In this document: piece by piece, positions 7,758 through 13,819 of the stretch
Numbering within the stretch: position 1 is the first letter of the stretch
Layout of the letters: every line of letters starts with the position of its first letter
NCBI GenBank assembly: GCA_965178525.1
Contig: CBCXVS010000162.1
Coordinates: forward strand, 1-17,115
Length of the DNA: 17,115 nt
Reading direction: 5' to 3'
DNA from: CBCXVS01 sp965178525
GTDB lineage: Bacteria > Tectomicrobia > Entotheonellia > Entotheonellales > Entotheonellaceae
Made by a program: the position numbers and the translations under genes
Notes under the pieces: model-generated
Database searches by the model: none
What the model saw: only the letters and a program-made list of their open reading frames with translations
Told to the model about the DNA's origin: nothing

Positions 7758-7925
7758 GCTAGTAATCTCCCTCACTTCCGCGATGAGAGTCGGCTCCCCG
7801 ACTCGGGTATACATGGATACCGTGAGCTTACGCGTGCGGGTCCTGAATTCATGTCCTGTGGTCTAATATCGTGGGCGTTCCGGATACATGATAACGGCGT
7901 GCCGTACAGCAGCATGAAGTTCATG

Positions 7926-7948
7926 TTTGAGAAGGTTTGCTTCTCAAA
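7926..7948. promoter_or_regulatory. Perfect 9-bp inverted repeat in the divergent intergenic region
   Basis: TTTGAGAAG (7926-7934), loop GTTTG, CTTCTCAAA (7940-7948). There is no T-run on either side, so it is not a standard terminator. Its place about 190 bases before the mutase and 170 bases before the rlpA start suggests an operator or a leader hairpin. Function is unproven. Confidence 0.35.
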
Positions 7949-8055
7949 TGTTCCTTTCCATCATACACAATGACACCCTAGAACACCAGGATAATGTTGA
8001 GCTCGCCGCGAGAGAAAACGGCAAGTCCTATGGGCCTGGACGTTTGCCTCCCAGG

Positions 8056-8084
8056 TTGTTTCCAGCGCGCTTTTCTGCTATCAA
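8056..8084 (+). promoter_or_regulatory. Possible promoter for the mutase gene
   Basis: TTGTTT (8056-8061), 17-base spacer, TATCAA (8079-8084, 4 of 6 to the -10 consensus), about 50 bases before the start codon. The match is modest and rests on spacing and location. Confidence 0.3.
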
Positions 8085-8134
8085 CTAGGCTAGAGCTGAT
8101 GATGTCCAGGTCTTGAGGGGAGAAGGAGCAGTTC

Positions 8135-10243
8135 ATGGAGCATCAGGCCGAACGCCAGCAGCAGGAGGCCGCGCGTCTCCGCTGGCAGCAGCGGATGGCG
8201 CAAAAGCCCGTGGCGCCTGAGACGACACCGTCAGGATTTGAGGTGGCGCCGTTGTACACGGCGGCGGCTCTGCCGGATTTTGACGAGGCGCGCGACCTTG
8301 GCTATCCGGGGGAGTTCCCGTTTACCCGTGGCATTTATCCTTCGATGTATCGTGGGCGGCTGTGGACATTCCGCGAGTACGCCGGGTTTGGCACGGCCGA
8401 GGATACCAATACGCGCTATCGGGCCTTGCTCGATCAGGGCATGACGGGGTTGAGCGTGGCGCTGGACCTGCCCACCCAGATCGGCTTTGATTCGGACCAT
8501 CCCACGGTGGCTGACGAGGTCGGGCGGGTTGGGGTTGCGATCGATTCGCTGGCAGATATGGAACGCCTGTTTGCCGGCATTCCGCTCGATCAGGTCAGCA
8601 CCAATTTTACCATTAATACCACTTCTGCACCGATTCTGGCCATGTACATGGCGGTTGGCGAACAGCAAGGCGTGCCGCCGGAACAGCTGCGCGGCACCTT
8701 GCAAAATGATCCGCTCAAAGAATATATCGCCCGCGGCACGTGGCTCTTTCCGGTAGACGCCGCCCTGCGGCTCACGGCGGATGTGATGGCGTTTTGCGCC
8801 CGTGAGGTCCCCAAATTCAATCCGATCAGCGTGTCTGGATCGCATATGCAGCAAGCCGGCACCACGCCAGTCGAGTCCGTCGCGCTGACCTTTGTGCATG
8901 CCTTGGCATATATCGACTTGCTCCTGGAACGCGGGCTGTCGATCGACGACTTTGCCCCGCGCATCAGCTGGAATCTCGGGGTGACGGGCACAGATTTGTT
9001 CGAAGAAGCCGCGCGTTTTCGGGCCGCACGGCGGCTCTGGGCCCGCTTGGTGCAGGAGCGCTATCACCCCAAGAATCCGGCCTCGTGCATGTTGCGCGTG
9101 TATGCCGGCAGCGGCGGCAACTACCTAACCGTGGAGGAGCCGCTCAATAATATTGTGCGCGTGGCCGTCGAGGTCATGGCGTCGGCCCTGGGCGGGGTGC
9201 AAGCCATCCACGCTTGTTCGTACGATGAAGCCTACGCCATTCCCACCGAAGAGGCGCAACTTATCGCGCTGCGCACGCAGCAGATCGTCGCCTACGAGAC
9301 GGGTATTGCGCGCACGGCTGATCCGTTAGCCGGGTCGTACTATGTGGAAGCGCTGACCGATGCGGCTGAGCAGCAGATGCGCGAGATCATCGACGAGGTC
9401 ATGCAGGTCGGCGTCAGCCGGGCCATTGAAACCGGCCTGGTACAGGAGCGCCTGATGCGGTCGGCGTTGCGTGAGGAGGAGCGGGTTGAGTCCGGAGAGA
9501 AGGTGATCGTGGGCGTCAATAAATTCCGCCAGACGCAAGGCGCAGCCCCGATTGCGATACATCAAGCCGACCCGGAGGCACTGCAGCGGCAGGTGAATCG
9601 TACCCAACGCGTGCGGCATGAGCGTGACGCGGCTCGGGTGGAAACGGCGCTGAAACAGCTCGCCGATGTGGCCTGGCGTCCGGACAACATCATGCCGGCG
9701 ATGGTCGAAGCGGTCAAAGCCTATGCCACGATCGGTGAAATTTGCGCCACCCTGACCGATGTGTTCGGGCTCTACACCGACCCGGCCGTGTCCGTGGTGT
9801 CGGGCAAGCAGAGCCGTGGCTTCCGGAACGTCCGGACCCAGCCCGATGGCCCCGCCATCCGTATCCTGGTGGCGAAGCCGGGTCTCGATGGCCACGACCG
9901 GGGCGCCAAGACCATGGCGCTGATGCTGCGTGACGCCGGCATGGAGGTGATCTATACGGGCATTCGGAATTCGATCGATGCCATCGTGCAGGCAGCGATC
10001 CAAGAGGACGTGGAGCTGATCGGGTTGAGTATCCTATCCGGTGCGCATATGGGTCAGACCCATCAACTCCTGGAGCGCTTGCGCGAAAAAGGTATCGACG
10101 ATGTGCACGTGGTCGTGGGCGGCGTCATTCCCGAAGCGGACGTCGCGCCGATGCAGGAGATGGGGGCGTCCGCGGTTTTCCCTGGCGGCACGCCGTTGGC
10201 GTCGATCGTGACGACCATCCGTGATTTGGTGGCGAGTTCGTGA
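8135..10243 (+). CDS. Methylmalonyl-CoA mutase-family protein (acyl-CoA mutase, B12-dependent)
   Basis: A 702-residue single-chain adenosylcobalamin mutase with AAGGAG seven bases before the start. The N-terminal substrate barrel (about 45-555) has FTRGIYPSMYRGRLWTFREY with Tyr82 and LQNDPLKEYIAR with Arg200, aligning with Tyr89 and Arg207 of Propionibacterium methylmalonyl-CoA mutase, the pair that recognises the carboxylate. The C-terminal B12 domain (about 565-700) has the DGHDRG motif, with His587 the lower cobalt ligand, then SGAHMGQT and a GG-IP region. Oddities are the Tyr of the GYHMQ motif, which is Ser236 here (GSHMQQAG), and the usual HAQTSG, which is YAGSGG (323-328), so the substrate pocket differs from classical enzymes. 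No small subunit, epimerase or MeaB gene is adjacent. The stop overlaps the arsR start (TGATG). Methylmalonyl-CoA or a larger alkylmalonyl-type thioester are possible substrates. Confidence 0.88.
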   Translation: MEHQAERQQQEAARLRWQQRMAQKPVAPETTPSGFEVAPLYTAAALPDFDEARDLGYPGEFPFTRGIYPSMYRGRLWTFREYAGFGTAEDTNTRYRALLDQGMTGLSVALDLPTQIGFDSDHPTVADEVGRVGVAIDSLADMERLFAGIPLDQVSTNFTINTTSAPILAMYMAVGEQQGVPPEQLRGTLQNDPLKEYIARGTWLFPVDAALRLTADVMAFCAREVPKFNPISVSGSHMQQAGTTPVESVALTFVHALAYIDLLLERGLSIDDFAPRISWNLGVTGTDLFEEAARFRAARRLWARLVQERYHPKNPASCMLRVYAGSGGNYLTVEEPLNNIVRVAVEVMASALGGVQAIHACSYDEAYAIPTEEAQLIALRTQQIVAYETGIARTADPLAGSYYVEALTDAAEQQMREIIDEVMQVGVSRAIETGLVQERLMRSALREEERVESGEKVIVGVNKFRQTQGAAPIAIHQADPEALQRQVNRTQRVRHERDAARVETALKQLADVAWRPDNIMPAMVEAVKAYATIGEICATLTDVFGLYTDPAVSVVSGKQSRGFRNVRTQPDGPAIRILVAKPGLDGHDRGAKTMALMLRDAGMEVIYTGIRNSIDAIVQAAIQEDVELIGLSILSGAHMGQTHQLLERLREKGIDDVHVVVGGVIPEADVAPMQEMGASAVFPGGTPLASIVTTIRDLVASS

Positions 10244-10508
10244 TGGCGGTGTGCATCGGGACGTCGTCTGATAACGCCCGGCGCGTCTGCAGATTTTCTT
10301 TTTCCTCGTCACCAAAAGTGACCAGGGGGCGAATGTCGGTGAGATCAAAGCCCATGTCGGCATCCCGGATTCCACCTTGTCGCATCATCTGGAGGCGCTG
10401 CGCCAAGCGCAGTTGCTCCGCAGCGACAAACAGCAGCAGTGGATCTACTACCGGGTTAATACCGATATGACGCGGGATCTCGTCCGGCTCCTCACCGCCT
10501 GTTGTTAG
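10243..10508 (+). pseudogene. arsR: ArsR-family metalloregulator, frameshifted
   Basis: Two frames must be joined. From ATG 10243 (overlapping the mutase stop as TGATG) the text reads MAVCIGTSSDNARR. The next frame, from about 10287, continues LQIFFFLVTKSDQGANVGEIKAHV, GIPDSTLSHHLEALRQAQLL and RSDKQQQWIYYRVN, ending LLTACC at 10508. The joined protein of about 87 residues is an ArsR/SmtB winged helix: the helix-turn-helix is VGEIKAHVGIPDSTLSHHLEAL, and the terminal Cys-Cys could be part of an As(III) site, as in several ArsR proteins. Either one base is missing or two are extra near 10282-10290. The arsI-like gene follows after 14 bases, giving the classic regulator-then-enzyme order. If the frameshift is real, the operon has lost its repressor. 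Confidence 0.72.
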
Positions 10509-10522
10509 GAAGGAGCCATGCG

Positions 10523-10981
10523 ATGAGCTTGATGATCTTTCCCAAAACCCATATTGGTTTGCACACGACCCAGATGGACACGGCGATTACCTTCTATACG
10601 CACCTCTTCGGCGCCCCGCCGGCCAAGACCCGGCCGGGCTACGCCAAGTTCCTCCTCGACGTCCCGCCGCTGAATGTGGCGTTGACCGAACGTGCCGAGG
10701 CGGTGAAGCATCCGGGCCACTTTGGCATTCAGGTGGCCACGAGTGATGACGTCCTGGCGCGGAAAAAGGCGCTGGAAGCGCACTATCCGGTGCGTGAGGA
10801 AATGGCGGTGCGCTGCTGCTACGCCCTGCAGGACAAGTTCTGGGTGACGGATCCTGATGGCAATGAGTGGGAAGTGTTCGTGTTCCATGAAGACGTCGAG
10901 GAGAATGATCCGAAGTACCAGGGTGCTGCGCCGCAGGTGGTTGCGTCTGGCGCAGATCAGTGCTGTGCGCCGGGCGCCTAA
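10523..10981 (+). CDS. arsI: ArsI/CadI-family metalloenzyme (organoarsenical C-As lyase-like)
   Basis: 152 residues, vicinal-oxygen-chelate (glyoxalase) fold. ArsI is a Fe(II)- and O2-dependent enzyme that removes methyl or aryl groups from trivalent organoarsenicals. The start at 10523 is supported by AAGGAG seven bases upstream. All expected residues are present: metal ligands His10 (KTHIGLH), His66 (HPGHFGIQV) and Glu117 (NEWEVF), and the vicinal cysteine pair Cys98-Cys99 in VRCCYALQDKFWVTDPDGN that binds the arsenical. Spacing agrees well with characterised ArsI (His, His, Glu with Cys96-Cys97). A further Cys pair lies near the C-terminus (DQCC). The gene follows an arsR-type regulator and is followed by a strong terminator, so it is the last gene of the unit. 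The related CadI cadmium-induced protein is the main alternative name. Confidence 0.88.
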   Translation: MSLMIFPKTHIGLHTTQMDTAITFYTHLFGAPPAKTRPGYAKFLLDVPPLNVALTERAEAVKHPGHFGIQVATSDDVLARKKALEAHYPVREEMAVRCCYALQDKFWVTDPDGNEWEVFVFHEDVEENDPKYQGAAPQVVASGADQCCAPGA

Positions 10982-11008
10982 CACGAGATAATATCTCAGG
11001 GTACAGAA

Positions 11009-11041
11009 GGGGCTGCGCTCTCAAGCGTAGCCCCTTTTTTT
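11009..11041 (+). terminator. Rho-independent terminator after arsI
   Basis: Stem GGGGCTGCGC (11009-11018) with GCGTAGCCCC (11025-11034), one G-T wobble, six-base loop TCTCAA, then seven T (11035-11041). It lies 27 bases after the arsI stop. It closely resembles the terminator at 11560-11590. Confidence 0.88.
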
Positions 11042-11076
11042 CTCTCGCTGCATGTCTTTTGTCATGGAGACGCAAC

Positions 11077-11268
11077 CTATTTCAATGAAACAGGAACACA
11101 GAGCAGACGGCAAATCGTTCGCGCCGTGCCTTCCTTGATCTCCGCGTGTCGTGGGACAGGAGCCTTCTGACGTGTCGCGGGATTGACCCAGATGGTATGG
11201 TTCCCACCTTCTCGATGGGGCGCACAACCATGTGCACGGAGATGACGCTCCAGCAGGCGGCGTCTCAC
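11077..11268 (-). CDS. hicA: HicA-family mRNA interferase toxin
   Basis: 63 residues, the usual size. HicA is a small dsRBD-like ribonuclease that cleaves mRNA independently of the ribosome. Visible family features are the N-terminal helix RRLLERHLRAHGC, the glycine strand REGGNHTIWVNP with catalytic His24, and the ending VPRHAEIKEGTARTICRLL, which matches the canonical PRH-EI--GT---I pattern. The start overlaps the hicB stop by four bases (ATGA), implying translational coupling. Antitoxin first and toxin second is one of the known hic orders. All key residues are intact, so it is probably active. Confidence 0.88.
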   Translation of the reverse strand: MRRRLLERHLRAHGCAPHREGGNHTIWVNPATRQKAPVPRHAEIKEGTARTICRLLCVPVSLK

Positions 11269-11483
11269 CCTTCAACCTCGATGACCTGTTCCCAAGAACC
11301 TGTAGGCGCTTCTTGACGTTCTTCTTCACGGCGATCGAGTAGCATTAAAAGAATCGCCTCCCGAAGATTTTGCTGACATTCTTCGACTGTTTCCCCTTGA
11401 CCCACAGCTGGGATCTCCAAGCAGTACGCCCAGTAACCGCCTTCGTCAGCCGATGCAAAAACAGCGGTGAATTGATTCTTCAT
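11265..11483 (-). CDS. hicB: HicB-family antitoxin
   Basis: 72 residues with an excellent ribosome site (AGGAGGAG, eight bases before ATG). It shows the HicB N-terminal partial RNase-H-like fold: FTAVFASADEGGYWAYCLEIPAVGQGETVEECQQNLREAILLML, including the conserved pattern GGYWA-C-E-P---GQGET-EE---NL-EA. It lacks the C-terminal DNA-binding helix-turn-helix or ribbon-helix-helix of long HicB proteins, so autoregulation, if any, must be by another route. It is cotranscribed with hicA and neutralises it by direct binding. Confidence 0.88.
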   Translation of the reverse strand: MKNQFTAVFASADEGGYWAYCLEIPAVGQGETVEECQQNLREAILLMLLDRREEERQEAPTGSWEQVIEVEG

Positions 11484-11559
11484 ACTCTACACTCCTCCTC
11501 AAGACGTCTCTGTTGCCTTCAAGCCTGCATAGGATACTCGCTTTTTCGCATGGACAGAA

Positions 11560-11590
11560 GGGCTACGCTCGCCGGCGTAGCCCTTTTTTT
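11560..11590 (+). terminator. Second terminator-like hairpin, related to the one after arsI
   Basis: Perfect stem GGGCTACGC (11560-11568) and GCGTAGCCC (11575-11583), loop TCGCCG, then seven T. The similarity to the 11009-11041 terminator extends on both sides (ACAGAAGGG before, a TCGC-TTGT/CTGC-AGTCTTT-like tail after), so the two are imperfect direct repeats flanking hicBA. No plus-strand gene lies directly upstream of this copy. Confidence 0.75.
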
Positions 11591-11718
11591 ATCGCGTTGT
11601 AAGTCTTTCAATACGTGATGCTCACGGTGATGGGAGCGCTGCCGGCGCCTGTATGATGTGGCACGGCGGGCACGGTGACATGATTTCCTATTTTCCTACA
11701 TCAAGGCGCTGAGTTCGC

Positions 11719-11747
11719 TTGACAGGACCTGAGGAGGCGCGCAAAAT
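11719..11747 (+). promoter_or_regulatory. Probable promoter for the 11789 gene
   Basis: Perfect -35 TTGACA (11719-11724), 17-base spacer, CAAAAT (11742-11747, 4 of 6 to -10 consensus), about 40 bases before the start codon at 11789. Confidence 0.4.
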
Positions 11748-11788
11748 ATGCTTTGAATTTCTTACTCGTCTTTCTATGAGGCCATGTC

Positions 11789-12064
11789 ATGATTGCCAAG
11801 GCAAAACGCGACACATCGGACATGAATCAATTGCTACGAGAATGTGTAGCGACCTTGCAGTCTGTGGCAAATTACCGTCTGCCCGCAGCGATGGACAAAC
11901 GGCTGTTATGGCTGGCGGAAAACAAAGAGCAATTGAACGACGCCGAACGACAAGAATTATTAGCGCTGTCGGAGTTCGCCGAGCAGCGCATGTTAGAGAA
12001 GATTCAATCCCAGGCGATCCTGCAACGGATCATCGCTGCCATTCCGGACGCCCTTCCGTCATGA
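11789..12064 (+). CDS. Small conserved-type hypothetical protein upstream of the HNH nuclease
   Basis: 91 residues, mostly helical and charged, with GAGG seven bases before the start. Visible text includes MNQLLRECVATLQSVANYRLPAAMDKRLLWLAENKEQL and a second helical block DAERQELLALSEFAEQRMLEKIQ. I recognise it as the kind of small protein that commonly precedes an HNH nuclease gene of this type, but I know no function. The stop overlaps the original HNH start as ATGA (12061-12064), so the pair was translationally coupled. It might act as a partner or antitoxin to the nuclease; that is speculation. Confidence 0.7.
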   Translation: MIAKAKRDTSDMNQLLRECVATLQSVANYRLPAAMDKRLLWLAENKEQLNDAERQELLALSEFAEQRMLEKIQSQAILQRIIAAIPDALPS

Positions 12065-12486
12065 CCTTGATTTCTGCCTCGCTTCGTTAGGCGGTCGTCC
12101 AGCGAGCCGTGAATCGTTGTGAGTATTGCTGTCTTTCGCAAGCGTCACAAGTTGCGACGTTCCCGGTCGATCACATTATTCCTGTCTCTTTACGCGGCCC
12201 GACGGAGTTAGAGAATCTGGCGCTGACGTGTACACGATGTAACGCCTTAAAATGGATTCATGTCGAAGCCAGGGATGTCGAGACAAGCGAAACCGTTCGG
12301 CTATTTAATCCCCGCGTCGACCCGTGGAGCGACCACTTTCGTTGGAACGAAGAGGATCCAGCGAGGATTGACGCGCTCACGGCCATCGCGCGAGCAACGG
12401 CGGCGTTATTACAGCTCAACGCCGATTATTGCATCAAGATTCGACGTTGGCTTGTCGAGGTCGGCAAGCATCCACCCGGGGCATAA
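12061..12486 (+). pseudogene. HNH endonuclease, interrupted by an amber codon
   Basis: In the natural frame the gene begins at ATG 12061 with MTLISASLR, then TAG (12088-12090), then AVVQRAVNRCEYC and the rest of the protein to 12486. Homologues read straight through this point with a sense codon, so the TAG looks like a nonsense change. A GTG at 12109 could restart translation but has no visible ribosome site. The HNH domain shows the zinc cysteines CEYC and CTRC, the catalytic VDHIIP and the ENLAL asparagine. However, the usual final His of the CNRHK motif is Leu here (CNALK, residue 63 counting the stop codon), removing a metal ligand. Two lesions in one gene argue for inactivity. Length otherwise matches the family (about 140 residues). 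Confidence 0.75.
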
Positions 12487-12761
12487 TTCGGCGTTGGCAC
12501 TGCGCGCGGGCAGCCGGGCCAGGTCTTGAATCCTGCATCAAGCATTTGTCATCACGTTGATGAACAGGCCCACGCCGCTATTGACAAATGACCAGCAAAG
12601 CGTCATGTTTTGAGCCGCTACGACCGCAAAGTCTCCGCTCAAAAAATTCTGCATTTTTCATCGATCGTGAATCTTCGGGTCCTACGCTTGCATGATGGAT
12701 ACGACAGCGCCACGGGTGCATCACAGCTCGATCAACGTTCATCATCAAGGGGGACACACAG

Positions 12762-13766
12762 ATGAATACGCGCACCACCACGCATGCGATGGTCCGGACT
12801 CATGCCGGCAGCAAACCGGCGATCTTGGGGGCCGTGGCCCTCGGCCTCGTGCTATTTGGAGCGCCGGTTTTGGCGACCGCCCAACCGACGTTCTGCACCG
12901 ACACCGCCAATACCATGCGTCGGGCTTGCCGCGCCGATGTTGAAGATGATTTCCAGGTTGCCATGGCGCAGTGCATCAACGTGTCCGACACGGAGGAACG
13001 GCAACAGTGTAGAGCGGATGCACGTGCAGAGAGAGACGAGACACGGGAAGTGTGTGACGAGCAATTAACGGCACGCCTAGACGTCTGCGCCCTGGTTGGC
13101 GAGGAGCGGTATGACCCGGATTTCGACCCCGCCAACTTCGTCGATCCGAACGAGATTGGGAGCACCGTCACACCGAATCCTTTTTTCCCGCTCATTCCTG
13201 GCACGCGCTGGGTCTATGAAGGTGGCGATGAGACGATCACGGTGGTCGTCACCGAAAAGACCAAGCTCATCGAGGGTGTGAGGTGCCGCGTCGTCAATGA
13301 CGTGGTCGAGGAAGACGGGGAGGTCATCGAGGACACCGATGACTGGTATGCCCAAGACCTCACGGGCAACGTCTGGTATTGTGGCGAGCTGGCGAGGGAC
13401 TTTGAATTCTTTGACGGCGATGACCCGGAAGAGGCGGAACTTGTTGATATCGAGGGCTCGTTCAAGGCCGGTCGAGATGGCGCCAAACCCGGCATCCTCA
13501 TCTTAGCCACACCGGAAGTCGGCAGTGTGTACCGGCAGGAAGTCGCCCTGGGAGACGCAGAAGACGTGGCGCAGGTCCTCAGCCTGACCGGCACGGAATC
13601 GGTCCCTGCGGCCTCGTGTAACAACGACTGCCTCGTGACCCGAGATTTTACGCCGCTGGAGCCAGGTGTGAACGAAAACAAATACTATGTTCGCGGCATT
13701 GGACTCATTCTCGAAGTGGACGACGAAGGCAACCGGACCGAACTCGTCCGGCTCACGACGCCGTAA
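12762..13766 (+). CDS. Exported acidic protein with a six-cysteine N-terminal helical domain
   Basis: 334 residues, function unknown. GGGGG ends ten bases before the start. Residues 1-40 are a signal peptide (ILGAVALGLVLFGAPVLA core, likely cleavage after ATA). Residues 41-112 form a charged, helix-like region with Cys45, 56, 71, 83, 98 and 109, spaced 11-15-12-15-11, a symmetric pattern suggesting antiparallel helices stapled by disulfides. From about 135 a second domain starts PFFPLIPGTRWVYEG and continues with beta-strand-rich text (ITVVVTEKTKLIEGVRCRVV, WYAQDLTGNVWYCGE, AGRDGAKPGILILATPEVGSVYRQE, PLEPGVNENKYYVRGIGLILEVD). I recognise this as a recurrent secreted-protein domain in environmental bacteria but cannot name a function. 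Strongly acidic overall. Convergent with putA. Confidence 0.75.
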   Translation: MNTRTTTHAMVRTHAGSKPAILGAVALGLVLFGAPVLATAQPTFCTDTANTMRRACRADVEDDFQVAMAQCINVSDTEERQQCRADARAERDETREVCDEQLTARLDVCALVGEERYDPDFDPANFVDPNEIGSTVTPNPFFPLIPGTRWVYEGGDETITVVVTEKTKLIEGVRCRVVNDVVEEDGEVIEDTDDWYAQDLTGNVWYCGELARDFEFFDGDDPEEAELVDIEGSFKAGRDGAKPGILILATPEVGSVYRQEVALGDAEDVAQVLSLTGTESVPAASCNNDCLVTRDFTPLEPGVNENKYYVRGIGLILEVDDEGNRTELVRLTTP

Positions 13767-13819
13767 CGCCCCGGCCAGTAACGCGCTGTGGATCCACGCG
13801 AGTACGGGCACATGGCGTT

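Larger units (their letters stand above)
7758..8134. other. Divergent intergenic region between rlpA and the mutase
   Basis: About 377 bases with no convincing gene. It contains a perfect hairpin at 7926-7948 and a possible mutase promoter at 8056-8084, both listed separately. The rest shows no repeat, RNA gene or frame I can support. Confidence 0.4.
11484..11788. other. Intergenic region between hicBA and the HNH unit
   Basis: About 305 bases. It holds the leader of hicBA (minus), the second terminator repeat (11560-11590) and a promoter-like site before the 11789 gene (11719-11747). No reading frame here is convincing. Confidence 0.4.

Noticed and set aside
8231..9067. 278-codon minus-strand open frame inside the mutase
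   Set aside because: The plus strand has uninterrupted family motifs here; the antisense frame has none.
97..12090. Possible stop-codon recoding, since stops interrupt conserved frames at 97-99 (TAA) and 12088-12090 (TAG)
   Set aside because: The two stops are different codons, no tRNA or recoding signal is visible, and TAA, TAG and TGA all end intact genes normally.
12543..12590. 9-bp inverted repeat CATTTGTCA / TGACAAATG with 30-base spacing; the right arm overlaps a TTGACA
   Set aside because: Long loop, no T-run, no good -10 at proper spacing; could be chance.
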